Shown in pieces: positions 11,972-24,552 of a stretch of 64,000 nt of DNA; position 1 is the first letter of the stretch; every line of letters starts with the position of its first letter. The stretch spans positions 248,001 through 312,000 of the forward strand of contig NW_027506975.1 in NCBI RefSeq assembly GCF_052324685.1. Reading direction: 5' to 3'. A program made the position numbers and the translations under genes. Source of the stretch: Brachyhypopomus gauderio (lineage: Eukaryota; Chordata; Actinopteri; Gymnotiformes; Hypopomidae). Below the pieces are notes generated by a model that saw nothing but the letters and a program-made list of their open reading frames with translations, did not search any database and was not told where the DNA came from.

Positions 11972-14190
11972 AGTAATAAAATCGTACAATATAACTAGCA
12001 TATAAGCTTTAATCTTTGTAACAGGAACCACTGGGCTACTAAACAAAAGAACCAAATATAATTATATTCGTATAGTATCAAATAAGTAGCTACGTTATCT
12101 GGCTGGGTTAGTTAGCGCTACAACATCCATTATAAAAACACTTTAACACATTGAATTTTCCACCAACTTAGTCAAGACACGAGATTCAACCGTGAGGTAA
12201 CGGAACGAACAAAATAGTGTGGTTAAGATGTGGTTAAAAGGTGTTAGTGGTACGTATTACTAAGTTAAGTACTTACAGGTCAACCAGTAGTCCAACACTT
12301 CCAAACACCAACACGACAATAGGCGCAACTCCACTAAACGCCCGATGCTGATATTGAGAATAAGGAAACCTGTGGTCTGTAATGTCCGATGGTGATGGTA
12401 GGTAGAGGTGGGCGGATCGATCCAAATATCGATACCAACGCTGATATTGATTTGGAGCAATACTCGTGTAAAAAGATTAATACTCAATCTTTTTAACTCT
12501 CCCGCACACACCGACTGCTGCGTACCTGGATTCATCAAAGTCTCTTCTCTGTCTGTAATAGTGATGTGTCGTTCGCGAACGATCCGGCTCTAAGAGCCGG
12601 CTCTTTGAAGTGAACGATTGGAACCGGCTCCACAATGGGAGCCGTTTTAGGATCCTATTTGGGAGCCGCTTTTTCCTTCAGTATTGCGCTTGTGCTCTGC
12701 AAGTGCCACAGTTTTTTTCCAACATCGTTTTTATTTGTCCTTCGGTGCCTCGCTGTCTCTCCCTCTCCTTGCGCGTATTGCTCTGTTTCTGCCAGTGGTA
12801 GAGCATACTTGGCGCGTCGCGACCTGCGCGAGGGTCCGTGCGCCGAAAATGACGCAATCGCGGTGGCTCCGCCTCTGCGCGAGGACCCTCGTGCGAAGCG
12901 AGGTCGTGTACCTCTTCAGCGCAATGAACAAAGTCGTGTATGCCGGCTTCATACACCTTTACAAGGTGGAATTTAAGCACTTGTACGTCAATTTTCAATA
13001 TTGGAAAAGGCCATTTTCAATATTTCCCAGCACCTTAAACTTAAATATTTATACATATACTCGAAATTATTCGAAATAATTCGCTTTTTTATCACATCGA
13101 TTCAGTCAGACATCTATTTGTTGTGAAACAAAATACAGTTACATTTTCAAGTAGCCTACTTTAGCCTACTTTAGCACTTTTCAAACCTGGAACACAATGC
13201 AACATTAATTTTCGTCAGGTAATTGTTCCTTCCCCTGTTTTTGAGGGGTGTTTCTTTTTCTCACATATCGTTTCGGACAACACTGCAAAGAATGTCTCCA
13301 CTGCCCGCTTGTCAAGCGTGTGCTCCACACATCTGACCAATCACACACAGCTTTCAGTTAATAATGTGGTGGGAAAACACTGAAAAAAAAAGTCTCCACT
13401 TTTTTTGTGGAAGGCAATTGACCAAGCTGTATTGCGTTCTATTTTGTGATAATTTAATAATTGCTATAATAAAAGATTTATTTATAAAGCATTGTTATGC
13501 AGCATTTTTACTCATCACAAGTGCTTAACAATGTCAATAATGAAACAAAATGTAATAAAATTAGGTTTAAGCTATTAATTAATAATGTAAAAAATATATA
13601 TGGGGAGCCGTTTGGGAGCCGAAAAGAGCCGGCTCTCCACAGTAAGAAGAGCCATTAGAGCCGCATCTCAAAATAGAGCCGAAAATCCCATCACTAGTCT
13701 GTAAGAGCAGCGTTGCCAACAAGTATCCGTATCTGCAGAAGCAAAAGTCCAGGGGGTGGAGCTAGATCTAGATCCAACTCCTCCCACCGTCCATAGTTTC
13801 TTTTGGTCGGTCCAGGGGGCGGAGCTGCATCTAATCCAACTCCTCCTACGTGTTGCTTACGTTTTCCGACCAGGAAATATAAATCCAATAAATTCACCCT
13901 TAAGACTGCTACCGTTTACAGATCAAAATGTTCTTTAATTGTTATTTAAATAACATAATACACGTTTTTTAAGTTTACAAGAAAACGTAAAAGTTGCCAA
14001 CTCCTCAGTAAGGAAAGACGCTATTGGCTATCCTAAAAGTCACAAAATGGTGTCATCGCCTAATTTGCATAATACCTGTTTTTGAAGCTGTAAAATAGTA
14101 ACGTTGTGGGAGAGAAAAAATAATAATAAAAATACTATAAATATGTTAGAGTGACTGACTGAGACTGTGTGAGTTAAATTCAGTGATTTA
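11972..14190 (+). repeat. Duplicated module, copy 1 (split by a hAT element)
   Basis: The sequence from TAATAAAATCGTACAA to about 14190 recurs at 22640-24552, 36822-38667, 47218-49296 (reverse) and 59641-61604 (reverse). It contains AGGTGGGCGGATCGATCC at about 12411 and a paired GGAGTTGGAT(CTAGATC/TAGATG)-like motif near 13770-13850. It also carries a minus-strand GTAAGT donor-like site at about 12270. Copy 1 carries a 1,138-bp insertion and lacks the CpG-rich promoter-like segment and BED-finger remnant found in copies 2-5. Its right part (14190-14322) is different sequence. Confidence 0.85.
12559..13696 (+). mobile_element. Non-autonomous hAT element, copy 1 (1,138 bp)
   Basis: The element is bounded by a perfect 8-bp target-site duplication GTCTGTAA (12551-12558 and 13697-13704), the hallmark of hAT insertion. 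The empty site is visible in module copies 2-5 (CTGTCTGTAAGAGC). Its ends read TAGTGATGTG and CCCATCACTA, with palindromic AGAGCCGGCTCT motifs just inside each end that could be transposase-binding sites. No transposase frame is present; the overlapping ORFs of 60-131 codons show no domain. A near-identical copy lies inverted at 14323-15460. Confidence 0.95.
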
Positions 14191-14322
14191 TTTTAATTCG
14201 TTTATTTCATGCTGGTTGCCATTTTGATAAATTCCTGCACGAAAACGAGGCTGTGGTGGGAAGAATCCTGAAAGTGTCGTGCGGAGCTGCAGGAGCGGTG
14301 CAGCTAGTTCAGTGCTGCTGTG

Positions 14323-15460
14323 TAGTGATGGGATTTTCGGCTCTATTTTGAGATGCGGCTCTAATGGCTCTTCTTACTGTGGAGAGCCGGCTCTTTTCGG
14401 CTCCCAAACGGCTCCCCATATATATTTTTTACATTATTAATTAATAGCTTAAACCTAATTTTATTACATTTTGTTTCATTATTGACATTGTTAAGCACTT
14501 GTGATGAGTAAAAATGCTGCATAACAATGCTTTATAAATAAATCTTTTATTATAGCAATTATTAAATTATCACAAAATAGAACGCAATACAGCTTGGTCA
14601 ATTGCCTTCCACAAAAAAAGTGGAGACTTTTTTTTTCAGTGTTTTCCCACCACATTATTAACTGAAAGCTGTGTGTGATTGGTCAGATGTGTGGAGCACA
14701 CGCTTGACAAGCGGGCAGTGGAGACATTCTTTGCAGTGTTGTCCGAAACGATATGTGAGAAAAAGAAACACCCCTCAAAAACAGGGGAAGGAACAATTAC
14801 CTGACGAAAATTAATGTTGCATTGTGTTCCAGGTTTGAAAAGTGCTAAAGTAGGCTAAAGTAGGCTACTTGAAAATGTAACTGTATTTTGTTTCACAACA
14901 AATAGATGTCTGACTGAATCGATGTGATAAAAAAGCGAATTATTTCGAATAATTTCGAGTATATGTATAAATATTTAAGTTTAAGGTGCTGGGAAATATT
15001 GAAAATGGCCTTTTCCAATATTGAAAATTGATGTACAAGTGCTTAAATTCCACCTTGTAAAGGTGTATGAAGCCGGCATACACGACTTTGTTCATTGCGC
15101 TGAAGAGGTGCACGACCTCGCTTCGCACGAGGGTCCTCACGCAGGGGCGGAGCCACCGCGATTGCGTCATTTTCGGCGCACGGACCCTCGCGCAGGTCGC
15201 GACGCGCCAAGTATGCTCTACCACTGGCAGAAACAGAGCAATACGCGCAAGGAGAGGGAGAGACAGCGAGGCACCGAAGGACAAATAAAAACGATGTTGG
15301 AAAAAAACTGTGGCACTTGCAGAGCACAAGCGCAATACTGAAGGAAAAAGCGGCTCCCAAATAGGATCCTAAAACGGCTCCCATTATGGAGCCGGTTCCA
15401 ATCGTTCACTTCAAAGAGCCGGCTCTTAGAGCCGGATCGTTCGCGAACGACACATCACTA
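14323..15460 (-). mobile_element. Non-autonomous hAT element, copy 2 (1,138 bp, inverted)
   Basis: Same length and sequence as the element at 12559-13696 but in the opposite orientation, with only a handful of substitutions seen. It has its own perfect 8-bp target-site duplication CTGCTGTG (14315-14322 and 15461-15468), so it is an independent insertion rather than an inversion product. The two copies form a 2.9-kb inverted pair with a 626-bp spacer. Confidence 0.95.
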
Positions 15461-15478
15461 CTGCTGTGGCATATTGTT

Positions 15479-15910
15479 GTGTGATGGGAAGATGATACCT
15501 CAAGGAGTGTATCCACACACTACACAAACTGTGTTGACACTGTATTGACACTGTGTTGGTCATTGTTGTGTGGCAGCTGTAATTTAGTGATGGGAAGATG
15601 ATACCTCAAGGAGTGTATCCACACACTACACAAACTGTGTTGACACTGTATTGACGCTGTGTTGGTCATTGTTGTGTGCCAGGCTGTAATTTAGTGATGG
15701 GAAGATGATACCTCAAGGAGTGTATCCACACACTACACAAACTGTGTTGACACTATTGACGCTGTGTTGGTCATTGTTTTGTGCCAGGCTGTAATTTAGT
15801 GATGGGAAGATGATACCTCAAGGAGTGTATCCACACACTACACAAACTGTGTTGACACTGTATTGACGCTGTGTTGGTCATTGTTGTGTGCCAGGCTGTA
15901 ATTTAGTGAT
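15479..15910. repeat. About 106-bp tandem repeat, four copies
   Basis: GTGATGGGAAGATGATAC starts at 15481, 15587, 15694, 15799 and 15905, giving periods of 105-107 bp. The equivalent stretch in the other units (for example 24590-24700) holds only one full copy, so the array expanded in unit 1. Confidence 0.92.
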
Positions 15911-16280
15911 GGGAAGATGATACTTTTTAGTTCACTTGTGACTTTGATGAGGAAGAATTGCACATTACAAATCTGCATGAGAAAGAAATGTGAGTTACCA
16001 GAGACGTACAGAGCTGCAAATGATGAATTAATTTGTCAATGAATGTATTACTCATTACAATATTTGATTTCAAAGGTTATGGAAATATTTGAAACATTTT
16101 ATCTTTATTATGTAAACAAAATAATGGTCTAAGCCCATAACGAGTTGATGCAGTGCATGAAGTAAGGTCTGGTAATCCATAACACTATTATCAAAGTACT
16201 TTAATGTATTGCAAGCAACAGTCAGCAGGGTTTGTGTAATATGGTGCAATTACCTGTACTCTATGCTTGGTACGTTACCA

Positions 16281-16850
16281 ATATGGCCAAGTAGAGAGGC
16301 TGTAGATGAACTGATCCCACCCTCCTTTAAACAGACATTCCCCAAAGCATGAGTGATACTAGACTGTACAGAGATCTACATCCAAACTGCAAGCTCAAAG
16401 GTTCTCAACACTGTCACATACTCCCATTATAAAGGTTCCACCACACTAAACTCACTGATTGGTATTAATCCTTTAGGGTCAATTAGTCTAGTCAGCAAGC
16501 TGTACACAGGCTTCATCTCAGATAAAGAAATTACCACAGAGTCTGGCATTCTGAGCCTACTTGAACCAGGAGATGAAGTAATTGTAGATAAAGGGTTTCT
16601 TATCAAAGACCTCCTCAGTAACATTTGTGTGAAACTTGTAATTCCTACATTCTTGGGGCCATGTGGGCAGTTTAGTAAAGAAGAAATTACATACATGCAA
16701 GAAATTGCTCACTTGAGGATCCATGTTGAGCAATCAGACGCATTAAAGAATACCAGATATTTGACGGAGTTCTGCCCCTTTCCCTGTGTGGTTCAGTTAA
16801 CCAGCTGTGTTTGTGCTCTACTTACCAATTTTCAGGGACCTCTTTTTTAA
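16281..16850 (+). pseudogene. ISL2EU transposase, C-terminal DDE_Tnp_4 part
   Basis: DDE_Tnp_4-type transposase core that would cut and join transposon ends. Reading from 16281, homology runs through an in-frame TGA (16350-16352), just before ILDCTEIY, to the stop at 16848-16850. All three acidic catalytic residues are visible: Asp in ILDCTE, Asp in VIVDKGF and Glu in LRIHVEQ. The family motifs SDKEIT, LLEPGDEV and the end-proximal FCPF are present. The THAP finger, coiled coil and helix-turn-helix that should precede it are missing here, but part of them survives at 24987-25247 and 46533-46769. The nonsense codon and missing N-terminus make it non-functional. GTG at 16353 follows the stop and is not a genuine start. 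Confidence 0.82.
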
Positions 16851-17288
16851 TTATGAAGTAACATATTCAAAGTGTATTATCAAATGTTAACATGCATAGT
16901 ACAACCATGAAGTATATTTTACAAATTCAGTATTATTTTTATTAGCCATACTGGACTTTGAATTGCTTGAAAATTATTCTTCCACTGAGTAACAAACATT
17001 CAAACATTTATTCATCTCAACTTTTATTGATGTGCATTTTTTTTGTTAATAATGAAATTAATGTAACACATTTTTGCTCATTGTGAACCAATAAAAACAA
17101 TGTACTAATTTTCTAAAAATCATTCTTAGTTTTTTTTATGGTTCTGACATTTTTATGGTCATGACATTCTCTCACTTTTTAAAATCAATTCTTAAAACTG
17201 TCATATTACAGAAACATTTACCTATTAACAGTAGTTTCCTTAAGGAACAATGCCAAATTTATGTGTGCTTCCTTTATTTATAGTCTCC

Positions 17289-18403
17289 TCATCTGCACAG
17301 GCCAGGCAGAAAATATTCAAAGAAGAACATATCCAGTTTAGTTTTCATAGACTCCGATATCTTGCCATCAAAGTGGATCTGCTCCAGGTGATTGTCTTTG
17401 GTACAGTGAACAAAAAGATCACAGCACTTCATTCCAGTGATGCCCATCTGCCCCATTACCTGGTAATAGTAGTCATGGTTGCATTTAAGAGCAAAAGTGC
17501 CATCTGGGCTTGCAGACAGGTAACTGCACTCAACAAATCTCCAGAAGCCCCTGAAGAAGCCCAGAATTGTCAACCACCTTACGATCAGGTGAGGCACCTT
17601 AATGGGGGGGCATGAGGATTTATGATGAAGCCACAAGGTCATGTGTGATTACCTGTTACTTGTTCATACTCTGAAGCTACAATGGGTTCCACCTCTAGGC
17701 CCCTTTTCATTGCCAGGGTCTGCACAGGCCTTTTCTGTCTTTGCATATTTGTTGATAAGCAGTCAAAGTCTGCAATTCTAGAAACAATATTTTTGAAAAC
17801 AGATGAGGTCAGACGCTGGGAGCGGACACTGTGCCAGGTCTTGTTTGTGCTCTGGTCCCTCGTTTCCATCTCCAGTAACTCTGCATCAGAGAGGGTGACA
17901 GTCATGCCACAGTAGTAGTTACTCTCAGTTTCATTTAAAGCAGTGGTGTAATTACATGGCTGTGGTGGCAGAGGAAACAGTGGGTGAGGGTCAGTGATTG
18001 TAGTGGTGGGCAGCTTGTGGGATTGGTAAGTAAACAGTGATCCACAGGGCAGGTCTCCAAACTCTGTTGCAACTTTATCCACTGGATGTCTGGCTGATGC
18101 TTGAAGTAGCTGGACCATTTGAGACGTGCTTCCAATAGCAGAAAGGTTCTCTGTAAGGTCATGAGCAAACTGATCACTTGGAAGAGGGGCTGGAATGGGG
18201 CAATAGAGGTTAGGAATGATACCATCACAGCATCTTTTATATTTCTTCAGAAGTTGAGTTGCTGTGGATGACTTTAATTTTGACACCGTCACTGTATTAA
18301 CAGGTTTTGGGCTTAAACCTAATGCACGTGGTGGAATGTGCCAAGTCTGTGGCAGTGAGGTGTTACTAACAGTAGGAGGGACAGATTTACAGTCTAGCTT
18401 CAA
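17289..18403 (-). pseudogene. ISL2EU YqaJ-like nuclease (broken)
   Basis: PD-(D/E)xK exonuclease of the YqaJ/lambda-exonuclease type, thought to assist ISL2EU transposition. On the minus strand an open 254-codon N-terminal part (18403-17639) contains MKRGLEVEPIVASEYEQVTG, which ends with the early active-site region. It is followed by a TGA and a frame change around a C7 run, then the C-terminal part to 17289. Compared with 45388-45735, a 23-bp deletion near 17538 removes the lysine of the LLEIKCP (E-x-K) active site and shifts frame, while the later YYYQVMGQM motif remains. The short stretch from TGA to C-run has GT/AG ends and could be read as a tiny intron, but family homology continues through it, so pseudogene is more likely. 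Confidence 0.82.
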
Positions 18404-18417
18404 AACATGATTGCAGG

Positions 18418-18724
18418 ATGGCAGCCACGGTGACGAGCTCCTCCGTGTTGTGTTTGTTTTTGTTAATTAATGTTGTCTATTGTATGTCAAACTCGGTCAG
18501 CTGGAACAGAGAACAGTTACTAACCATCAGGGACAACATTTCTCCTGACTTTATGGCGGAATTTATTCAAGTACCTTCAGAGTGTGTGGAAATCTTAACA
18601 ACGGCCGCGCTGATGCTGCTGGGACTAGCAAGGAGACGCTGGAGGTGCAGACGAAGGGTCAGACGTGCGGGCTCGCTCGTACGTCTCAGACTGCGCGGGC
18701 CTCGCACACCTCTACCGTCATTAC
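18418..18724 (+). pseudogene. 5' end of a LINE ORF (fragment)
   Basis: An ATG-started frame has NREQLLTIRD near residue 30, then an Arg-rich patch (LARRRWRCRRRVRRAG) and LRGPRTPLPS near residue 100. This layout resembles the N-terminus of a fish non-LTR retrotransposon ORF2, just before its endonuclease domain. The homology stops at about 18724 where the ZNF-flank sequence begins; the remaining residues of the frame are not LINE. The endonuclease fragments at 25771-26829 and 57127-58437 appear to be later parts of the same LINE family. It directly abuts the upstream end of the YqaJ pseudogene. Confidence 0.6.
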
Positions 18725-21090
<2,366 letters not shown>

Positions 21091-21643
21091 TCATGACAAA
21101 GAACCATTTGGGCTCTGCATAATGCTAAAGACATTAATTCTAAAGACATTCATGCTAAAGACCATCAGGAGACAGTGCTAGACTTCCTTACTTCACTAAA
21201 ATGAAAACATTTGTCTATGTTGTGATACGTGTCTCTCTCTGTTTTGTTCAGTGTCACTCTATGTGCCAGTCTATAGGGACTTTTATTTTGTAGGGTTCAT
21301 CAACTTTATTTTCAAAGTTGTTCTTTTCCTTCCTCTCTCTCTCATGGTGCTGCAGAGCTGCTTTGGTCTGTTGAAGCTCCTTATGAGTTCCAGCAGTGTG
21401 ATTTGATCTTTTAAATTATTGTGCATCAGAGAATTAATCTATGGGCAGCACCAACATATCACAGAAAATTCACCTGTGCACACGATTACTCATTGTGCCA
21501 TGTTTCCAGGTAGATTGAAGGTAAAAATGATGTTGGCCTCTTTAGAAAGCACTCCTGTTAAAAGTGTGCAAAAAGTCACATGATCCACAAAGGACATATT
21601 TTGTACGTACGTATTTGTGCGTGTAGTGTGATGTATTAGAAAG
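21091..21643. other. 5' flank of ZNF-1, conserved in duplicates
   Basis: Closely matched at 29734-30283 and, reversed, at 53764-54316. It contains three partly repeated AAAGACATT phrases (21128-21160), CT-rich tracts and a stretch near 21540-21640 ending in a TACGTACGTA repeat. No exon, TATA box or RNA gene could be recognised with confidence. Confidence 0.5.
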
Positions 21644-22640
21644 TTGCTGTGCATTTGCTTGAACGTCACATATGAATTTACAATCGCATTTTGTATTTGT
21701 AAGTCACTGTTTTCGTTTGAAAATAACGTTGTTTGCTTGCAAATAGAATATTTGTGGAATATGTTCTACAGTGTAGCTCCAGTTAAAACAGAATTAATTA
21801 GGGAGAAAAAGCTTGCAGCATGGTATGACGACCACACTCGTCTTCTAAAACAGGCAGCTCGAGCAGCGGAGCGCAAATGGAGATCCACCTCACTAGAATT
21901 GTTTAGAATCGCATGGAAAGACGCCGTAGTCAAATATAAACATGCCGTTTATAAACTCGACAATAGAAATCAACAAAAATAACCCTAGATTTCTCTTCGC
22001 GACTGTATCAAAACTAACAAGAAATATCAATGACACTAGTTCTAAATACGGCACTTACACACACTTGTGATGAATTTTTTAACTTTTTTAGTAATAACAT
22101 AGATATTATCCGACTACAGAGTCATAATAGGCCTACATCACAGCCTAACCTCCAATCCAACCCCAGTAGTATAGGTATTAGTAACTACGCATCCGAAAAT
22201 ATTACTGAGCTAAATGTCTTTGATCCTATATCACAAAAAGAGCTCACAACACTAATTCGTTCGTCTAAGCCTACATCATGTATATTAGACCCAGTTCCAA
22301 CCCGTCTACTCAAATACCTACTCCCAACTATTACAGGGCCCTTGCTTAATATGATTAACAGTTCCCTTAACCTAGGATATGTGCCCAAACAATTAAAATG
22401 CGCCGTAATTAGACCCTTGATTAAAAAACAGAATCTCGATCCGCAGATTCTAACCAACTATAGACCAATTTCTAATCTCCCATTTATCTCTAAAATTCTA
22501 GAAAAAAAGCAGTTTACATTCAGTTATACCATTATCTCCAATCAAATAGTATCCATGAAAAGTTCCAATCAGGATTTAGACCGAACCACATCACTGTACG
22601 TAAAACAGTACGTAAACGTAAAAACACTCCAATGAATAAC
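21644..22640 (+). pseudogene. L2-clade LINE reverse-transcriptase fragment, unit 1
   Basis: Fragment of a non-LTR retrotransposon ORF2. Pieces in order: KTELIREKKLAAWYDDHTR and an Arg/Lys-rich linker (21800-21960), then NPRFLFATVSKL, CILDPVPTRLLK (about 22270) and the RT motif NYRPISNLPFISKILEK (about 22455-22505). Frames break at about 21955 (short replacement compared with 30590-30640), at 22065, and after 22505. The endonuclease domain and catalytic FADD motif are absent. Motif style fits the L2 clade. It ends in GTACGTAAACGTAAAAACAC and passes straight into module copy 2. Confidence 0.75.
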
Positions 22641-24039
22641 CAAACTAAATCAAATGTATGTAACATTACAATACTTCCACTATAACAGCATAAAATCAAT
22701 TAATTCGTACATTAAAGCTACAGTAATAAAACCGTACAACATAACTAGCATATAAGCTTTTATCTTTGTAACAGGAACCACTGAGCTACTAAACAAAATA
22801 ACCAAATATAATTATATTCGTATAGTATCAAATAAGTAGCTACGTTATCTGGCTGGGTTAGTTAGCGCTACAACATCCATTATAAAAACACTTTAACACA
22901 TTGAATTTTCCACCAACTTAGTCAAGACACGAGATTCAACCGTGAGGTAACGGAACGAACAAAATAGTGTGGTTAAGATGTGGTTAAAAGGTGTTAGTGG
23001 TACGTATTACTAAGTTAAGTACTTACAGGTCAACCAGTAGTCCAACACTTCCAAACACCAACACGACAATAGGCGCAACTCCACTAAACGCCCGATGCTG
23101 ATATTGAGAATAAGGAAACCTGTGGTCTGTAATGTCCGATGGTGATGGTAGGTAGAGGTGGGCGGATCGATCCAAATATCGATACCAACGCTGCTATTGA
23201 TTTGGAGCAATACTCGTGTAAAAAGATTAATACTCAATCTTTTTAACTCTCCCGCACGCACCGACTGCTGCGTACGTGGATTCATCAAAGTCTCTGTCTG
23301 TAAGAGCAGCGTTGCCAACAAGTTTCCGCAAAAGTCCAGGGGGTGGAGCTAGATCTAGATCCAACTCCTCCCACCGTCCATAGTTTCTTTTGGTCGGTCC
23401 AGGGGGCGGAGCTGCATCTAATCCAACTCCTCCTACGTGTCGCTTACGTTTTCCGACCAGGAAATATAAATCCAATAAATTCACCCTTAAGACTGCTACA
23501 GTTTAGAGATCAAAATGTTCTTTAAATGTTATTTAAATAACACAATACACGTTTTTTTAAGTTTACAAGAAAACGTAAAAGTTACCAACTCCTCAGTAAG
23601 GAAAGACGCTATTGGCTGTCCTAAAAGTCACAAAATGGCGTCATCGCCTAATTTGCATAAAACCGTAAAATAATAACGTTGTGGGAGAGAAAAAATGATT
23701 AAAATACCCTAAATATGTTAGAGTGACTGACGGAGACTGTGTGAGTTAAATTCAGTGATTTATTTTGTATTACACTGAAGACGCATTTATATTTACATCC
23801 GGCTCTGTAAATACGGGGCGAGGTCAATCAGCGGCGGCTTTGGGCATGCGCAGTTCATTTGCAGCGTGGACGTGGAGCGGTGCGGGTCTGCTCTGACTGT
23901 CAGACTGCATTGTGAGTGTTGTGGGCGGGGCTCACGGCAGCACCCGCTGCTCGCTGAGGACAGTAACTGAAGACCATATGTGTTCATCTCCGAGTCTACA
24001 AAAGTCTCCAGTAACACCACAAAAAGTCACTAGATTTGT

Positions 24040-24180
24040 CGCTACTTGCTTAAAATAGTCACACAGCACGGAGCAGCGCACCCGCCCCCTCTCGTCTTTA
24101 GTCTTTACACCGTCACGTTGCTCAGCAACCATGCAGGTAGGCTCCGCCTGGCCCCGCCCACTCAGCGCTCTCCTCGAGTC
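24040..24180 (+). promoter_or_regulatory. CpG-rich promoter-like segment with X-box-like palindrome
   Basis: It contains GC-box-like CCCGCCCCC and GGCCCCGCCC and the palindrome GTTGCTCAGCAAC (24117-24129), which resembles an RFX X-box. It lies just upstream of the BED-finger start at 24226. The same arrangement occurs in copies 3 (about 38220), 4 (about 47660, reverse) and 5 (about 60080, reverse). Promoter function is inferred only. Confidence 0.35.
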
Positions 24181-24225
24181 GACACCTTACAGTACGGAGA
24201 GAGAGAGACACCACCGGAGTATTGA

Positions 24226-24345
24226 AATGTCTGAGAGGAAGACATGCGCCGTTTGGCTTTATTTTATTGCAGAAAATAAAACTACAGCAAGCTGTATAGT
24301 TTGAAACAGGGCTGTTAAATACAGTGGAAACACAACAACTGTGTT
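24226..24345 (+). pseudogene. BED zinc-finger N-terminus of a hAT transposase (broken)
   Basis: The frame starts MSERKTCAVWLYFIAENKTT and continues through SCIV to NRAVKYSGNTTT, the pattern of a BED zinc finger as found at the start of many hAT transposases. The codon for the second zinc cysteine is TGA here and in copies 3 and 5, and TAC in copy 4, so it is broken in all copies. The later histidines and transposase body are missing: sequence runs instead into the ISL2EU flank. Confidence 0.6.
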
Positions 24346-24552
24346 AGTTGTAATTAATAGGGAGAGTTATGGAGTTAATGGAGATAAATTTATCCAGAAC
24401 TCTTGATGTCGAAACATGCCTGCTTATAGTTTGAATTTAATGTGATAATGGTGAGGTGAAGTCAACTCTAGCTTTCTTATTCACAGCTTCAGGAATATGG
24501 TGGGACCATTTAAGGTGGAATTTTAGACAATAAATTGTTGATTTTAGTCCAA

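Larger units (their letters stand above)
15906..18405. mobile_element. ISL2EU-type DNA transposon, copy 1 (two convergent genes)
   Basis: A plus-strand DDE transposase fragment (16281-16850) and a minus-strand YqaJ-like nuclease (17289-18403) converge on a 440-bp AT-rich centre. This pair, a THAP/DDE transposase with a YqaJ exonuclease, is the known gene set of ISL2EU (IS4EU) transposons. The left side shares sequence with the deleted copies at 24553-25362 and 58846-59640. The right side is cut by a LINE 5' fragment. Both genes are broken. I did not establish the terminal repeats. Confidence 0.85.
22640..24552 (+). repeat. Duplicated module, copy 2
   Basis: Uninterrupted copy of the module described at 11972, including the empty hAT target (CTGTCTGTAAGAGC at about 23294). 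It adds a CpG-rich segment (23800-24190) and a BED-finger remnant. The presence of AGAGGTGGGCGGATCGATCC followed 1 kb later by a BED finger suggests that the right part is the 5' end of an autonomous-type hAT transposon. Confidence 0.85.

Noticed and set aside
12684..13079. 131-codon ORF in the hAT element (and its inverted copy)
   Set aside because: No transposase motif, overlapping frames on both strands and composition typical of non-coding internal sequence.
17600..17640. Short GT/AG intron in the YqaJ gene
   Set aside because: Family-like residues continue through the stretch (CGFIINPHAP), so a stop plus a C-run frameshift is simpler.
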